DNA from: Moritella sp. F3 | GTDB lineage: Bacteria; Pseudomonadota; Gammaproteobacteria; Enterobacterales; Moritellaceae | Reading direction: 5' to 3' | NCBI RefSeq assembly: GCF_015082335.1 | Contig: NZ_BLRL01000002.1 | Coordinates: 596,569 to 660,568 of the forward strand | DNA: 64,000 nt | In this document: in pieces, positions 9,676-18,577 of the stretch | How positions within the stretch are numbered: the stretch's first letter is position 1 | Layout: every line of letters starts with the position of its first letter | Made by a program: the position numbers and the translations under genes | The notes under the pieces: generated by a model | Databases searched by the model: none | What the model saw: the letters and a program-made list of their open reading frames with translations, nothing else | What the model was told of the DNA's origin: nothing

Positions 9676-9879
9676 TTACAAAGTATCGTAATAATCACGA
9701 ATGTGTTGAGTTTCATGGTAACCTGTTGTTTTTTGTTGTTTATCATTCTTTTCTTGGCTATCAACAGACGCATTCGCAGTGGTGGATACACCCGTTGCGA
9801 TAGCACCTACTGCAACACCTAAACCAATGTTTTTTAACAGTTGGCGGCGGTCTTCATCCGGCTTATTTTGTTTACTCAT
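9676..9879 (-). CDS. Formate dehydrogenase region twin-arginine signal protein (FdhX-like)
   Basis: This 67-residue protein has a Tat signal, DRRQLLKNIGLGVAVGAIAT, followed by a short polar tail ending in HIRDYYDTL. Small proteins of this kind are a known family found beside formate dehydrogenase alpha genes in Shewanella and its relatives. Their exact role is not settled. Here it sits 12 bp upstream of the alpha gene, with AAGGAG before its ATG. It may assist maturation or export of the complex, which is inference from position. Confidence 0.85.
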   Translation of the reverse strand: MSKQNKPDEDRRQLLKNIGLGVAVGAIATGVSTTANASVDSQEKNDKQQKTTGYHETQHIRDYYDTL

Positions 9880-9900
9880 CGAGCTTGCTCCTTATCGTTA

Positions 9901-10515
9901 TTATTTTTTTACGTCGATAAAACGTATTTTTTCAATACTTAAAAATTGCCATGCTAATTCGGCGACCGCACTGTAAAACACAGCACTTTTCGCTTTTTTC
10001 AAATCTAGGCAAAAACGTTCAAACCAAGTGTCGATATGACGATTAAAAAACTCGGCTTGATCGCGATGATTACTTTCGCTCACCAACATGGTCATCACTT
10101 CTAACAAGGCGGCGATATGATCTTCTGGTTCTTTCACTGATTCATCACGTTGAAAACCCAGTTTTTTCAAATCATGACGCAAATGCGCAAGCGGCATTTC
10201 CATTAATGACCCAGTAAGAAACCAAGAGCCAAACGGGACAATTTCACCATGGCCGATACCAATAAACAGGTCTTGATATTCATCTTCAGCGGCGGTTAAT
10301 AAGGTTTTCTGTGCAGCCAACTTCAATAGTGGCCAAGCAGCTGACATGCCCGTGGTTTGAATTAATGCATTCGGCGCATCAACGTCGAGATTAGCTAACC
10401 AATCAATTACCTCTGCATCCGGTGCTTTACGTAATAAATGTGCAAGTAAGCTGTAAATATCGATGCGCAATGCAGCATCTTCAGTAAATGACTGTGACAT
10501 ATTTTGTGATCCCAT
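9901..10515 (-). CDS. TorD/DmsD family molecular chaperone
   Basis: This 204-residue protein has the all-helical TorD pattern: RIDIYSLLAHLLRKAPDAEVIDWL near the start, a central YQDLFIGIGHGEIVPFGSW segment, then LPL/MPLAHLRHDLKKLGF. Family members bind Tat signal peptides and hold molybdoenzymes until the cofactor is inserted. Its position between the iron-sulfur gene and the Tat-signal genes makes the formate dehydrogenase alpha subunit the likely client. AGGG lies 8 bases before the ATG, and the preceding gene ends only 9 bp upstream. Confidence 0.88.
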   Translation of the reverse strand: MGSQNMSQSFTEDAALRIDIYSLLAHLLRKAPDAEVIDWLANLDVDAPNALIQTTGMSAAWPLLKLAAQKTLLTAAEDEYQDLFIGIGHGEIVPFGSWFLTGSLMEMPLAHLRHDLKKLGFQRDESVKEPEDHIAALLEVMTMLVSESNHRDQAEFFNRHIDTWFERFCLDLKKAKSAVFYSAVAELAWQFLSIEKIRFIDVKK

Positions 10516-10524
10516 AATGTAGCC

Positions 10525-12243
10525 CTACACGTTCAACTGACGGAGTGGATCGTCAGCCATATCTGAAAAAATATCGCGAACACGACAGTCTTCACACATA
10601 GATAAACGGCGAATAGCATCACCTTGAAATTGGCTGTGACCTTGAAGTTTTTCCGTTAACATGGCAATCATCGATGCAGGTGCAAACGCTTTGCCACAAC
10701 TTAAACAACAAGCCGCTTCTTCTTCGTGGATCATCACCGCACTACGACGGCTTTCCGCGTCCCAGTTAAGACCCGGTTTAAGGCTTATCACTTGTTCTGG
10801 ACAGGCTTTCTCACAGAGACCACACTGCACACAATCTTGTTCTCTAAATTGTAGACCAGGACGGTCACCAACAGCATGTAATGCACGCGTTGGACACACT
10901 GCAACGCACCCCATACACAAGGTACAGTCATCAGTTTTACATTCAATGCCGCCATAAGGTGCATTTTCAGGCATCAGCGAATGTGTCGGTTGCAGTGGAC
11001 TTTGGGTAGATAATTTATCTAGCGCAGTAAATAATTTGTCACGTTTAGTGCCAGCGAGTTGCTCTGCTAACACTGCGCTATCCATTACGGCGATCTTATT
11101 CTCAACAACAGGTAATACAGGTTGAGTAAACGCCACGAAATCCGCTGCCGAATCTAAATCAAACAAACAAATGCGCCCAGCTTCAAAACCCATTTCAGTT
11201 AAGAAGGTATTGGCAATGGTTAGTTCATCATTAAGCACGCGATCAATCGTCGCCGGGATATAGGCGATATTAGTGGCTAGTAATACTTGATGCGCACCAT
11301 AGAGTAAGGCACTAAACCAAGTATCAACACCAATCGTCGCCAGCTCTTCTAAAGCAATAGGGATAACATTTGATGGTAATAACGGTAATTTTTCTGCAAC
11401 CGTTTGTTGGTCACGATTACCAAAGAATAAGATCGTTGGCTGTTCGCCGCCCGCCATTTGATAGCTGTTTAATAAGCGGTAAATAAAATTCTGGGTCTTT
11501 TCTGGCTCTGGTAATGCGTAAGTAATCGCTTCTGTTGGACAGGCCGTCGCACATGTTCCTACGCCTTGGCATAAGAACGGATTAATTTCGATAGCGTGAC
11601 CATTACTGGTTAACGCGCCCGCAGGACAAGCATCAACACAACGTGTACAACCGCCGACACCACGCGATGAATGCGCACAGATATCATTATTTAAACGAAA
11701 GTATTTTGGTTTATCAAAGGTACCTAACATTTCCGGTAACGTTTCAATGACATCCGCAATCGCTGCTTTACCGCTACCAACAGGGTAATAACCCGGCGCG
11801 GGGATCTCGGTTTGAATAAGGCTATCTGCGCTCATATCAACCACTAAATCGAAGCTATCACCACCAATCGTCACTTCCGCTAAATTGGTGTAAGTATTCA
11901 GTAAGCTACCCGCTACACGGCAGTTCACTTCGAACGCACCAAGGTAACCTTTAATTGTTACTTCATTACTAAAAAATACTTTGTCATTGGTATTGCTATC
12001 GCTCGTCGCTGGCGCTACATCTGTGGCAGCAGACGTAGCCAGTAGTGTTACTGAATTCAATGTTGCAAATTGTGGTGCGAGTCCAGCGACCGTATCGTAA
12101 GCACCAATAATCAATAAGTTGCCACGACTTTCGTAAGAAACCGTCGGCGGGATCAGATTAGATAATTCAGTCGTACCAGCAATCGCACTTAAACGCGCTT
12201 GACCATTGCTATCGACAAATGTTTCTAGAATACTTTTTAACAT
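10525..12243 (-). CDS. Polyferredoxin-type 4Fe-4S binding protein of the fdh locus
   Basis: This 572-residue cytoplasmic protein is rich in cysteine motifs. One pair lies in the middle (CTRCVDACP, then CQGVGTCATACP), a second pair near 440-490 (CTLCMGCVAVCP and CVQCGLCEKACP), and the C-terminus adds CCLSCGKAF and CEDC. The first 180 residues lack cysteine motifs and may bind a partner. Proteins of this type are regular members of Shewanella-type fdh loci. A role in electron transfer or enzyme maturation is plausible but unproven. It is the first gene after a 285-bp gap holding the GGGACA half-sites, so the structural operon probably starts here. Confidence 0.88.
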   Translation of the reverse strand: MLKSILETFVDSNGQARLSAIAGTTELSNLIPPTVSYESRGNLLIIGAYDTVAGLAPQFATLNSVTLLATSAATDVAPATSDSNTNDKVFFSNEVTIKGYLGAFEVNCRVAGSLLNTYTNLAEVTIGGDSFDLVVDMSADSLIQTEIPAPGYYPVGSGKAAIADVIETLPEMLGTFDKPKYFRLNNDICAHSSRGVGGCTRCVDACPAGALTSNGHAIEINPFLCQGVGTCATACPTEAITYALPEPEKTQNFIYRLLNSYQMAGGEQPTILFFGNRDQQTVAEKLPLLPSNVIPIALEELATIGVDTWFSALLYGAHQVLLATNIAYIPATIDRVLNDELTIANTFLTEMGFEAGRICLFDLDSAADFVAFTQPVLPVVENKIAVMDSAVLAEQLAGTKRDKLFTALDKLSTQSPLQPTHSLMPENAPYGGIECKTDDCTLCMGCVAVCPTRALHAVGDRPGLQFREQDCVQCGLCEKACPEQVISLKPGLNWDAESRRSAVMIHEEEAACCLSCGKAFAPASMIAMLTEKLQGHSQFQGDAIRRLSMCEDCRVRDIFSDMADDPLRQLNV

Positions 12244-12454
12244 TGTTATTCCTGTATCTCGTCACCGCTATAAGGATGTCGATTAAACTGCGAGTTATTA
12301 CCCGCGGCTCTTTTCTAGCGTACGGTTATATCCGTACTTTTTAATCTAGCTATTTTACTGTAGCTAATAGAGCAATAACCGAACCAACTTTTAACGGAAT
12401 AAAATGACCTATAAAGAGTTAAAGTCAGAGAGGGATTGTTTACTTATTCCCAAA

Positions 12455-12527
12455 CGGGACATAATGTCGCTATAAACAATTACGTATGGAACAAAATGTC
12501 CCGAATTTAAATGGGGTTATTTGTCCC
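12455..12527 (-). promoter_or_regulatory. Cluster of GGGACA half-sites upstream of the fdh structural operon
   Basis: Within 73 bp there are three GGGACA hexamers: one on the plus strand (12456-12461, inside CGGGACAT at 12455-12462) and two on the minus strand (ending ATGTCCCG at 12496-12503, and TGTCCC at 12522-12527). The first and second make an 8-bp perfect inverted repeat 33 bp apart. The first also extends to the small palindrome GACATAATGTC. They lie about 210-290 bp upstream of the 4Fe-4S gene. Binding by a regulator, perhaps the one encoded at 14807, is inference. The rest of the 12244-12528 gap shows nothing else I can name. Confidence 0.4.
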
Positions 12528-12528
12528 T

Positions 12529-13233
12529 TTATGTCTCACTTGTCTGTTGAGGCTGTGCCTGAAACTGATTTTGTTGTTCACTACCGCAATTTTTTTCACC
12601 ACCGTAAGACGTCGAACTATTATCAGTCGTGATAGATTGAGTCGTTTCATCAACAGATATTTGAGGGTCTACTATTACTCCCGTTTCCGGTTCAGTTTCA
12701 GTGGTGGCTAATACTTCATTTCCTTCAACGAGTTCAGTGTCTTCAACCAATTCAGCTTCAGGCTCTTCCAATACTGTCTTAACCCAACCACGCAGCTGTT
12801 TCGCAATACTCTCGTCAAGCTTAGGAATATTAGAAAAATCCTCGGTGTGATCATCCATATCACTGATATAGTTGAATTCATCAGCATGAAACAATTTCGC
12901 TAACGCTGCTTTTTTTACTGATTTATCAACGCCATGCTGTAAAAATGAAGCGACACCACTATCAAAGGTAACCTTATCTGCATCATCGATAGTGAGTTCA
13001 GCTTCGACCTGCTCATCAATAACACCTGTCGATAACTCTAGATCCGCAGCCGATTCAGGGGTAGGGGCTGAAATATGCTCAATATCCAGCTCTGCATCGC
13101 GCTTTAGGGTTAGCTCTGAGCCCTGATTTTCAGTTTCGACAACAGCGTCTTTATTTACTACTAAATCAGTTTCTGCAGGGTCTTTTGCCGCCAATGAGCG
13201 ATCTGACCAACGTTGAAAAAAGTTACTGGCCAC
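12529..13233 (-). CDS. DUF3306 domain-containing protein
   Basis: About 234 residues. The N-terminal FFQRWSDRSLAAK is the DUF3306 signature. A conserved core (SFLQHGVDKSVKKAALAKLFHADEFNYISDMDDHTEDF) resembles a DNAJ-like or docking helix pair. The rest is acidic and low-complexity (many Glu, Thr and Val, Gln-rich at the C-terminus) and probably disordered. The family is known from formate dehydrogenase loci next to DUF3305, with no assigned function. I chose GTG 13233, which has AAAAGGG upstream and overlaps DUF3305 by only 11 bp. A longer frame from TTG 13278 lacks a ribosome binding site. Confidence 0.85.
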   Translation of the reverse strand: MASNFFQRWSDRSLAAKDPAETDLVVNKDAVVETENQGSELTLKRDAELDIEHISAPTPESAADLELSTGVIDEQVEAELTIDDADKVTFDSGVASFLQHGVDKSVKKAALAKLFHADEFNYISDMDDHTEDFSNIPKLDESIAKQLRGWVKTVLEEPEAELVEDTELVEGNEVLATTETEPETGVIVDPQISVDETTQSITTDNSSTSYGGEKNCGSEQQNQFQAQPQQTSET

Positions 13234-13753
13234 TTGAACGCCCTTTTCTGTCTTTACAACGTTTCTTTTTAAATTCAATCAGTTCGCCATTTCTACCGAT
13301 GAATGCTTCCATCCAAGCTTGCACTGGTAATGGCATTTGAATGTGCAACACTTGATAGTCGCCATCCATATAACTACTCGCAACACTTTGCGCAGCAGTG
13401 ATCAGTAATGGTGTAAACTGCTCGTCAGTCACTTCACAGACAATAAATAGGTGAGGGTCTTGTGAGCTTAAGTTAAAACGGTAATCAGTCCGTTCGTCGC
13501 GGTATAAGAATAACGTTCGTTCATAGTAAGTCGTGCTACCAACAGTATCGTCACTCTCTTCTGCTGCAATGCTCACGGGTGCTTGCTGATACAACGCAAT
13601 ATCTTCAATAGACCAAGACAAGGTCGTCCAACGCCCAACTTGTTTTTCTTCAGAACGAAGACTGAAGGCGATTGGCCAGCTTGATTCGTCTTTCGCTAAG
13701 CGCTTATGTTCATCACCATTATTTAGGTGCTTATCTTCATCACATAGTTGCAC
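13223..13753 (-). CDS. DUF3305 domain-containing protein
   Basis: This 176-residue protein has the family mark WPIAFSLRSEEKQVGRWTTLSW near residue 26, and a C-terminal MPLPVQAWMEAFIGRNGELIEFKKKR. The family is always reported beside DUF3306 in formate dehydrogenase loci and its role is unknown. The start is GTG at 13753 with AAGGAG five bases upstream. A nearby ATG is out of frame and hits an early stop. It is the first gene of the minus-strand locus, divergent from fdhD across about 196 bp, so both may share a control region. Confidence 0.85.
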   Translation of the reverse strand: MQLCDEDKHLNNGDEHKRLAKDESSWPIAFSLRSEEKQVGRWTTLSWSIEDIALYQQAPVSIAAEESDDTVGSTTYYERTLFLYRDERTDYRFNLSSQDPHLFIVCEVTDEQFTPLLITAAQSVASSYMDGDYQVLHIQMPLPVQAWMEAFIGRNGELIEFKKKRCKDRKGRSSGQ

Positions 13754-13949
13754 ACATGCTCCTTTATTCTATTTTTATAATTATTTAGAATTTTTTACCT
13801 AATCTTCCCCTACTCAGCAAAATTTAGACCAAGTTAGAAAGAAATGACAAATAAACAGGTAATACCCAAGTTACTTCGAAGCTTAAGCGTAAGTTGGAAT
13901 GAACTTTGCTTTACCTCTTCATAGATATATAAACCAGCAGGAATTTCGG

Positions 13950-14810
13950 ATGCCGCAATTACCAAAAATAATTAGAACCAATTCTTCAGTTGAACACACC
14001 ATGACCGTTGATATCATGGATGAATATGGCGATACCATGACCAAAGAGATCGCCTGCGAACACCCTCTCACGATCTACTTAAACTGGGTAGAGATAGTGA
14101 CAGTAATGACACTCGGCGCACGTCCTGCCGATCTGGTATTAGGTTATTTAAAAAACCAAGGTTTTATTGAAGACATTGCCGCGATTGAATCTGTCATTAT
14201 TGATTGGGATACAAATTCAGCAGCTGTGATCAGCCGTGAAAGTACCGATGGATTAGAAGAGAAGCTAACCAAGAAAACCGTTACCTCAGGCTGTGGCCAA
14301 GGCACTATGTTCGGTAACGTAATGAAAAAATTAGAAGGCGTGACACTGCCACAACCGACATTACGTCAATCAAAATTATATGGTTTGTTAGAAGCTTTAA
14401 CACATCACAACGCAACATATAAAGCAGCTGGTGCAGTGCATGGTTGCGCGGTATGTAAAGACACCGAGATCCTGTCGTTTGTTGAAGATGTAGGTCGCCA
14501 CAACGCCGTTGATACTTTGGCTGGGGAAATGTGGTTAAAAGGCCAAACGGGTGAAGATAAGATCTTTTATACGACTGGCCGCCTTACGTCAGAAATGGTC
14601 ATTAAAGTCGCGCAAATGGGTATTCCAGTATTGTTATCACGATCTGGTGCAACACAAATGGGCTACGATTTAGCGAAAAAGTTAGGTATTACAATGGTCG
14701 CGCGTGCTAAAGGTAATCGTTTCCAAGTGTATAACGGGATGACGAACTTGATCTTAGATGTCAAAGGCCCTGACGCAGAAGAGCAAGCAGCTATCGGTAA
14801 AACTGCATGA
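13950..14810 (+). CDS. fdhD: Formate dehydrogenase accessory sulfurtransferase FdhD
   Basis: FdhD carries sulfur from IscS to the Mo/W-bis-MGD cofactor so that formate dehydrogenase is active. About 286 residues. Family blocks seen are SGCGQG (C115), AVHGCAVCKD, and EDVGRHNAVDTLAGEMW followed by TTGRLTSEMV. The E. coli CxxC pair (C121, C124) is here CxxG, leaving only the first cysteine of the loop. I chose ATG 13950, which has AGGA upstream and matches the normal N-terminus. An upstream ATG at 13899 adds 17 unlikely residues. Its end overlaps the next gene by 4 bp (ATGA). Confidence 0.94.
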   Translation: MPQLPKIIRTNSSVEHTMTVDIMDEYGDTMTKEIACEHPLTIYLNWVEIVTVMTLGARPADLVLGYLKNQGFIEDIAAIESVIIDWDTNSAAVISRESTDGLEEKLTKKTVTSGCGQGTMFGNVMKKLEGVTLPQPTLRQSKLYGLLEALTHHNATYKAAGAVHGCAVCKDTEILSFVEDVGRHNAVDTLAGEMWLKGQTGEDKIFYTTGRLTSEMVIKVAQMGIPVLLSRSGATQMGYDLAKKLGITMVARAKGNRFQVYNGMTNLILDVKGPDAEEQAAIGKTA

Positions 14811-15721
14811 GCGAAAATTTCCCCGCGTTCATGAATGTAAAACAAGTGGCTGAGTATTTAGACCTGAATGAAAAAAAGGTCTACACCCTGGCGAACGATG
14901 GCCATTTACCTGCAACAAAAGTCACGGGGAAATGGTTATTTCCTAAATCGATGTTAGATAAATGGCTACTCGAATCTTGCCATAACGGCGTGCTGAATGA
15001 TCGCTTACTTATCGCAGGCTCAGACGATCCATTATTACAATTAGTTGTTGGAAAGATGGCGCAGAAACTCGGCAGCGCGGCATTGGTTGGTTATACCTCA
15101 ACAGGCACGCGCCAAGGTTTAGCCATGCTCAGTAAAGGCCATGTGGATATATGTGCGATCCATTGGGGTCATGCAGAAGAAGCAGCCTTGCGCCACCCAG
15201 CTTTATTACAGCAATATCCAGGACATAAAAACTGGGTACTGATCCATGCCTTTGAACGCCAGCAAGGCTTAGTCGTGAGTAAAGAGCTAGCTGATTTAGT
15301 TAATTCACGGTCGTTAAACTTGCAAGAATTACTCACTTCACGTTGGCGCTGGGCACTTCGTCAAGAAGGCGCTGGTAGTATGCGCGCGTTGGGGGAATGG
15401 TTACACAATCATGCTTACACTGTCGATATGCTTACCGCTGCAGAAACCTGTCACAGTGAACGTGAATTAGCATCGTGCATTGCCCGTGGTGAAGCAGATG
15501 TCGGTTGTGCCAGTCAAAGTACTGCAGGCGAATTTGGCTTGGGTTTCATTCCACTCGGCACTGAAGCGTTTGAGTTGGTGATCCCGAAAAATATCTACTT
15601 CCGCACTTTGCAACAGCAATTACTGCAGGCGTTATCGTCGATGGAGATCCAAGCCAAAGGCGACCAACTTGGCGGTTATAACTTCAGCCGTACTGGCCAA
15701 CAAGTGTGGAGTGCCAGTTAG
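14807..15721 (+). CDS. One-component regulator: excisionase-type HTH plus PBP-like ligand domain
   Basis: 304 residues. Residues about 8-58 form an excisionase/MerR-like helix-turn-helix (MNVKQVAEYLDLNEKKVYTL ending at WLLES). The rest resembles the PBP-like domain found in molybdate-type regulators, with the GYTSTGTRQGL and LRQEGAGSMRALGEWL segments typical of ligand-binding clefts. The 4-bp overlap with fdhD shows they are translated together. It probably senses a small ligand such as molybdate, tungstate or another oxyanion and controls the fdh genes. The ligand and the targets are inference. The TRQG and GAGS loops fit oxyanion binding but do not prove it. Confidence 0.85.
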   Translation: MSENFPAFMNVKQVAEYLDLNEKKVYTLANDGHLPATKVTGKWLFPKSMLDKWLLESCHNGVLNDRLLIAGSDDPLLQLVVGKMAQKLGSAALVGYTSTGTRQGLAMLSKGHVDICAIHWGHAEEAALRHPALLQQYPGHKNWVLIHAFERQQGLVVSKELADLVNSRSLNLQELLTSRWRWALRQEGAGSMRALGEWLHNHAYTVDMLTAAETCHSERELASCIARGEADVGCASQSTAGEFGLGFIPLGTEAFELVIPKNIYFRTLQQQLLQALSSMEIQAKGDQLGGYNFSRTGQQVWSAS

Positions 15722-15794
15722 TACAAGTACTGTAGCAATTATGCGACACTTTATTAGTTACACCCTACGACTATGGCAAATATTAGGTGTAAAA

Positions 15795-15825
15795 AAGCCC
15801 AGATATCGAAACGCGGTCTGGGCTT
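15795..15825. terminator. Bidirectional terminator between the fdh regulator and the alcohol dehydrogenase
   Basis: AAGCCCAGA (15795-15803) pairs with TCTGGGCTT (15817-15825). The A-run before it gives a T-run for minus-strand transcripts. It lies between convergent genes. Confidence 0.75.
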
Positions 15826-15889
15826 AATTACATTACCTTACTGGAGTTCTTTTATTCTTTATTCGCTATTCGTTAACTTTTTAAGCAAC

Positions 15890-17038
15890 CTACATCGCTG
15901 CATTAAAGATAGCGCAGATCTCTTCATGCGTTGCTTGTTTTGGATTCGTAAAACCACAAGCATCATTCAATGCATTTTTAGCTAACTCAGGGATATCTTC
16001 AACTTTCACGTTTAAGCTTGTAAGTCCTGTTGGAATACCAACCGCTAACGCTAATTCTTTAATTGATGCAATCGCTGCTTCAGCACCTTGTTCTGGTGTC
16101 ATTTCTGTTACATCAACGCCCATCGCTTTAGCAACATCACGTAGACGTGCAGGACACACTTGTGCGTTATAAGCCTGTACATGTGGTAGTAACACCGCAT
16201 TACATACACCGTGTGGTAAGTCATAGAAACCACCTAACTGATGCGCCATTGCGTGTACATAACCTAGTGAAGCATTGTTAAATGCCATACCAGCCATGAA
16301 TTGTGCATAAGCCATTTGTTCACGCGCTTCGATATTCGCGCCATGCTCTACCGCTGTGCGTAAATGCGCCTGGATCAGCTCCATCGCTTTAATAGCCACC
16401 GCATCTGTAATTGGTGTCGCGGCAATTGATACATACGCTTCAATAGCATGCGTCAATGCATCCATGCCCGTTGCAGCAGTTAATGATGCAGGTTTAGCTA
16501 ACATAAGTTCAGGATCATTCACTGACATTAACGGTGTCGTATTTTTATCCACGATCGCCATTTTGATATGCGTCGTTTCATTCGTGATAATACAAAAACG
16601 TGTCATTTCAGAAGCCGTTCCCGCAGTGGTATTAATTGCCACTAATGGTAACTGTGCTTTTTCTGATTGATCAACGCCTTCGTAATCTGCAATATTGCCG
16701 CCATTAGCAGCAACTAACGCAATACCTTTCGCGCAATCATGCGGTGAACCGCCACCTAACGAGATGACAAAGTCACATGCTTGCGCATTTAATATTTCCA
16801 GGCCACTAGCAACATTGGCTGTAGTTGGGTTTGGCTGAGTACCATCAAAAACCGCAGATTCAACATCGCGAGCAGTCAATAAATCTTGCACTTGTTTTAC
16901 CATGCCGATGCTATTAATCACTTTATCAGTGACGATTAATGCTTTTTTGAAACCATGAGATTTGATCGCGTCAGCTGCTTGAACTAGACAACCAGCGCCC
17001 ATTAGATTGTATGCAGGAATAAAGAATGCAGTGCTCAT
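15890..17038 (-). CDS. Iron-containing (group III) alcohol dehydrogenase
   Basis: 382 residues, a normal length for the family. It interconverts alcohols and aldehydes or ketones with NAD(P). The nucleotide-binding [20 protein letters not shown] lies near residue 100, and the metal ligands are in [12 protein letters not shown] and [25 protein letters not shown], as in YiaY and AdhB-type enzymes. The start at 17038 (MSTAFFIPA) has GGAG eight bases upstream. An upstream extension to 17110 has no such support. It is alone on the minus strand and the substrate cannot be predicted. Confidence 0.92.
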   Translation of the reverse strand: MSTAFFIPAYNLMGAGCLVQAADAIKSHGFKKALIVTDKVINSIGMVKQVQDLLTARDVESAVFDGTQPNPTTANVASGLEILNAQACDFVISLGGGSPHDCAKGIALVAANGGNIADYEGVDQSEKAQLPLVAINTTAGTASEMTRFCIITNETTHIKMAIVDKNTTPLMSVNDPELMLAKPASLTAATGMDALTHAIEAYVSIAATPITDAVAIKAMELIQAHLRTAVEHGANIEAREQMAYAQFMAGMAFNNASLGYVHAMAHQLGGFYDLPHGVCNAVLLPHVQAYNAQVCPARLRDVAKAMGVDVTEMTPEQGAEAAIASIKELALAVGIPTGLTSLNVKVEDIPELAKNALNDACGFTNPKQATHEEICAIFNAAM

Positions 17039-17248
17039 AATATATCTCCAAAAGAAATTAATAATTGTTGCTGCAATACACTTTGCAAATGCATTGTAAG
17101 CAATAATCATCTAGCCGAACCAACCAGCTAACCACTATGAGGTAATTATAACGTTTATCCCTACAAAATAAATGGCTTTATACAATGAGCACAGCTTTAC
17201 TACCCACTTTGGAATAGCTGTCACATAATTCAGTAATTTAGATGTTAA

Positions 17249-18370
17249 TTACAGCATCCGCAGTGGGTGGTTCTCTACAGTCCAAGGCGAACTGAACAAG
17301 TTATCAACAAAATTAACCGGTACCGTATCCGTTTCCTGATATAACCAATGTGGTTGATTATCTTTATCAACTAACAAAGCCCTTACCCCTTCGACCAGAT
17401 CAGCATTTAAACAAACCTTCACAGCGAGATCTAATTCCAACTGGAAGCAAGCAGCCAGAGAGAGATCGCGATACTGGTTTACCTGTCGGTATAAGATATG
17501 TGCCGATATAGGACTACCTGATAGCAATTTTTTAATACTGGTTTGTAACCAAGTATCTGCACTGTCTTGCATTTGAATGCACGTCATCACATCTGCGAGT
17601 TCAGTATAAGCACTCAATTGAGTAAACAAGGCTTGGTGCTGAGCTAAATTACCAGCCGCAAAGTCAGCCTCGGCATATTGCGCCGTGAGCAGCTTATCAA
17701 CTTGGTGATGATGTAGCTCTGGATCATACTGCCAATCAAGACTCGTTAATGCCTTTATCACAACGGCATATTTTGCAGCAGGAATTAAATACTCGCTGAG
17801 CCCAAGGTATTTGGCGTCATTGGCGTTAATACTTGCACCTGTTAAGCCTAAAAATAACCCGACACCTGGATGCGGTAAGCGATTTAAGAACCAAGTAGCG
17901 CCAACATCAGGGAATAAACCGATAGTGATCTCCGGCATAGCAATCCTAGCCGTCTCGGTGACGACACGGTGACTAGCCCCCATGAACAGCCCTAATCCGC
18001 CCCCCATAATAATACCGTCACCCCAGACAATCAGCGGTTTACCAAAGTTATGTAATAAATAATCAACCTGATACTCTGCGATAAAGTAATCGCTGACGAT
18101 CTGTTGCTTCGCTTCATTGCCATCGGTATTCACTAACGCTTGTTGTAATGATTTTACATCCCCACCCGCGCAGAATGCTCTTTCACCCGTACTCGTTAAT
18201 AGCACACTAACAATGCGCTTATCATCTTGCCAAGCGAATAATTGTTGGCGTAGCAATGGAAACATATCCGCACTTAATGCATGTAACTGACGCGGCTTGT
18301 TAAGGGTGATAATGCCAATGACATGGCCATCATCCGTGGCTAATTCATCAAATAATACGCTGGCTTCCAT
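17249..18370 (-). CDS. Enoyl-CoA hydratase/isomerase family protein, 3-hydroxyisobutyryl-CoA hydrolase-like
   Basis: 373 residues, longer than simple crotonases and fitting the hydroxyisobutyryl-CoA hydrolase branch. The CoA/oxyanion segments are CAGGDVKSL near residue 67 and GDGIIMGGGLGLFMGASHR near 118, followed by MPEITIGLFPDVGATWFLNRLP, typical of that branch. Such enzymes release 3-hydroxyisobutyrate in valine breakdown. No other branched-chain catabolic gene is adjacent, so the exact substrate is uncertain. Confidence 0.88.
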   Translation of the reverse strand: MEASVLFDELATDDGHVIGIITLNKPRQLHALSADMFPLLRQQLFAWQDDKRIVSVLLTSTGERAFCAGGDVKSLQQALVNTDGNEAKQQIVSDYFIAEYQVDYLLHNFGKPLIVWGDGIIMGGGLGLFMGASHRVVTETARIAMPEITIGLFPDVGATWFLNRLPHPGVGLFLGLTGASINANDAKYLGLSEYLIPAAKYAVVIKALTSLDWQYDPELHHHQVDKLLTAQYAEADFAAGNLAQHQALFTQLSAYTELADVMTCIQMQDSADTWLQTSIKKLLSGSPISAHILYRQVNQYRDLSLAACFQLELDLAVKVCLNADLVEGVRALLVDKDNQPHWLYQETDTVPVNFVDNLFSSPWTVENHPLRML

Positions 18371-18577
18371 GTAAACTCCGACTGAACAAAAAACCAGTGT
18401 AGCGAGATTGGCAGGCTAAATTCAACTAGCTAAGTTGCTGATTGTGATGTTCACAAAGTAGATTTAGCTATTTAAGCCATCATTTAACGACTCACATCAT
18501 GGTGAGACTGATTGTGAGATACCCAAAATACTCACGTTGTGGCATAATAGCCCCACAAAATCTAGAGGATTAATTCA

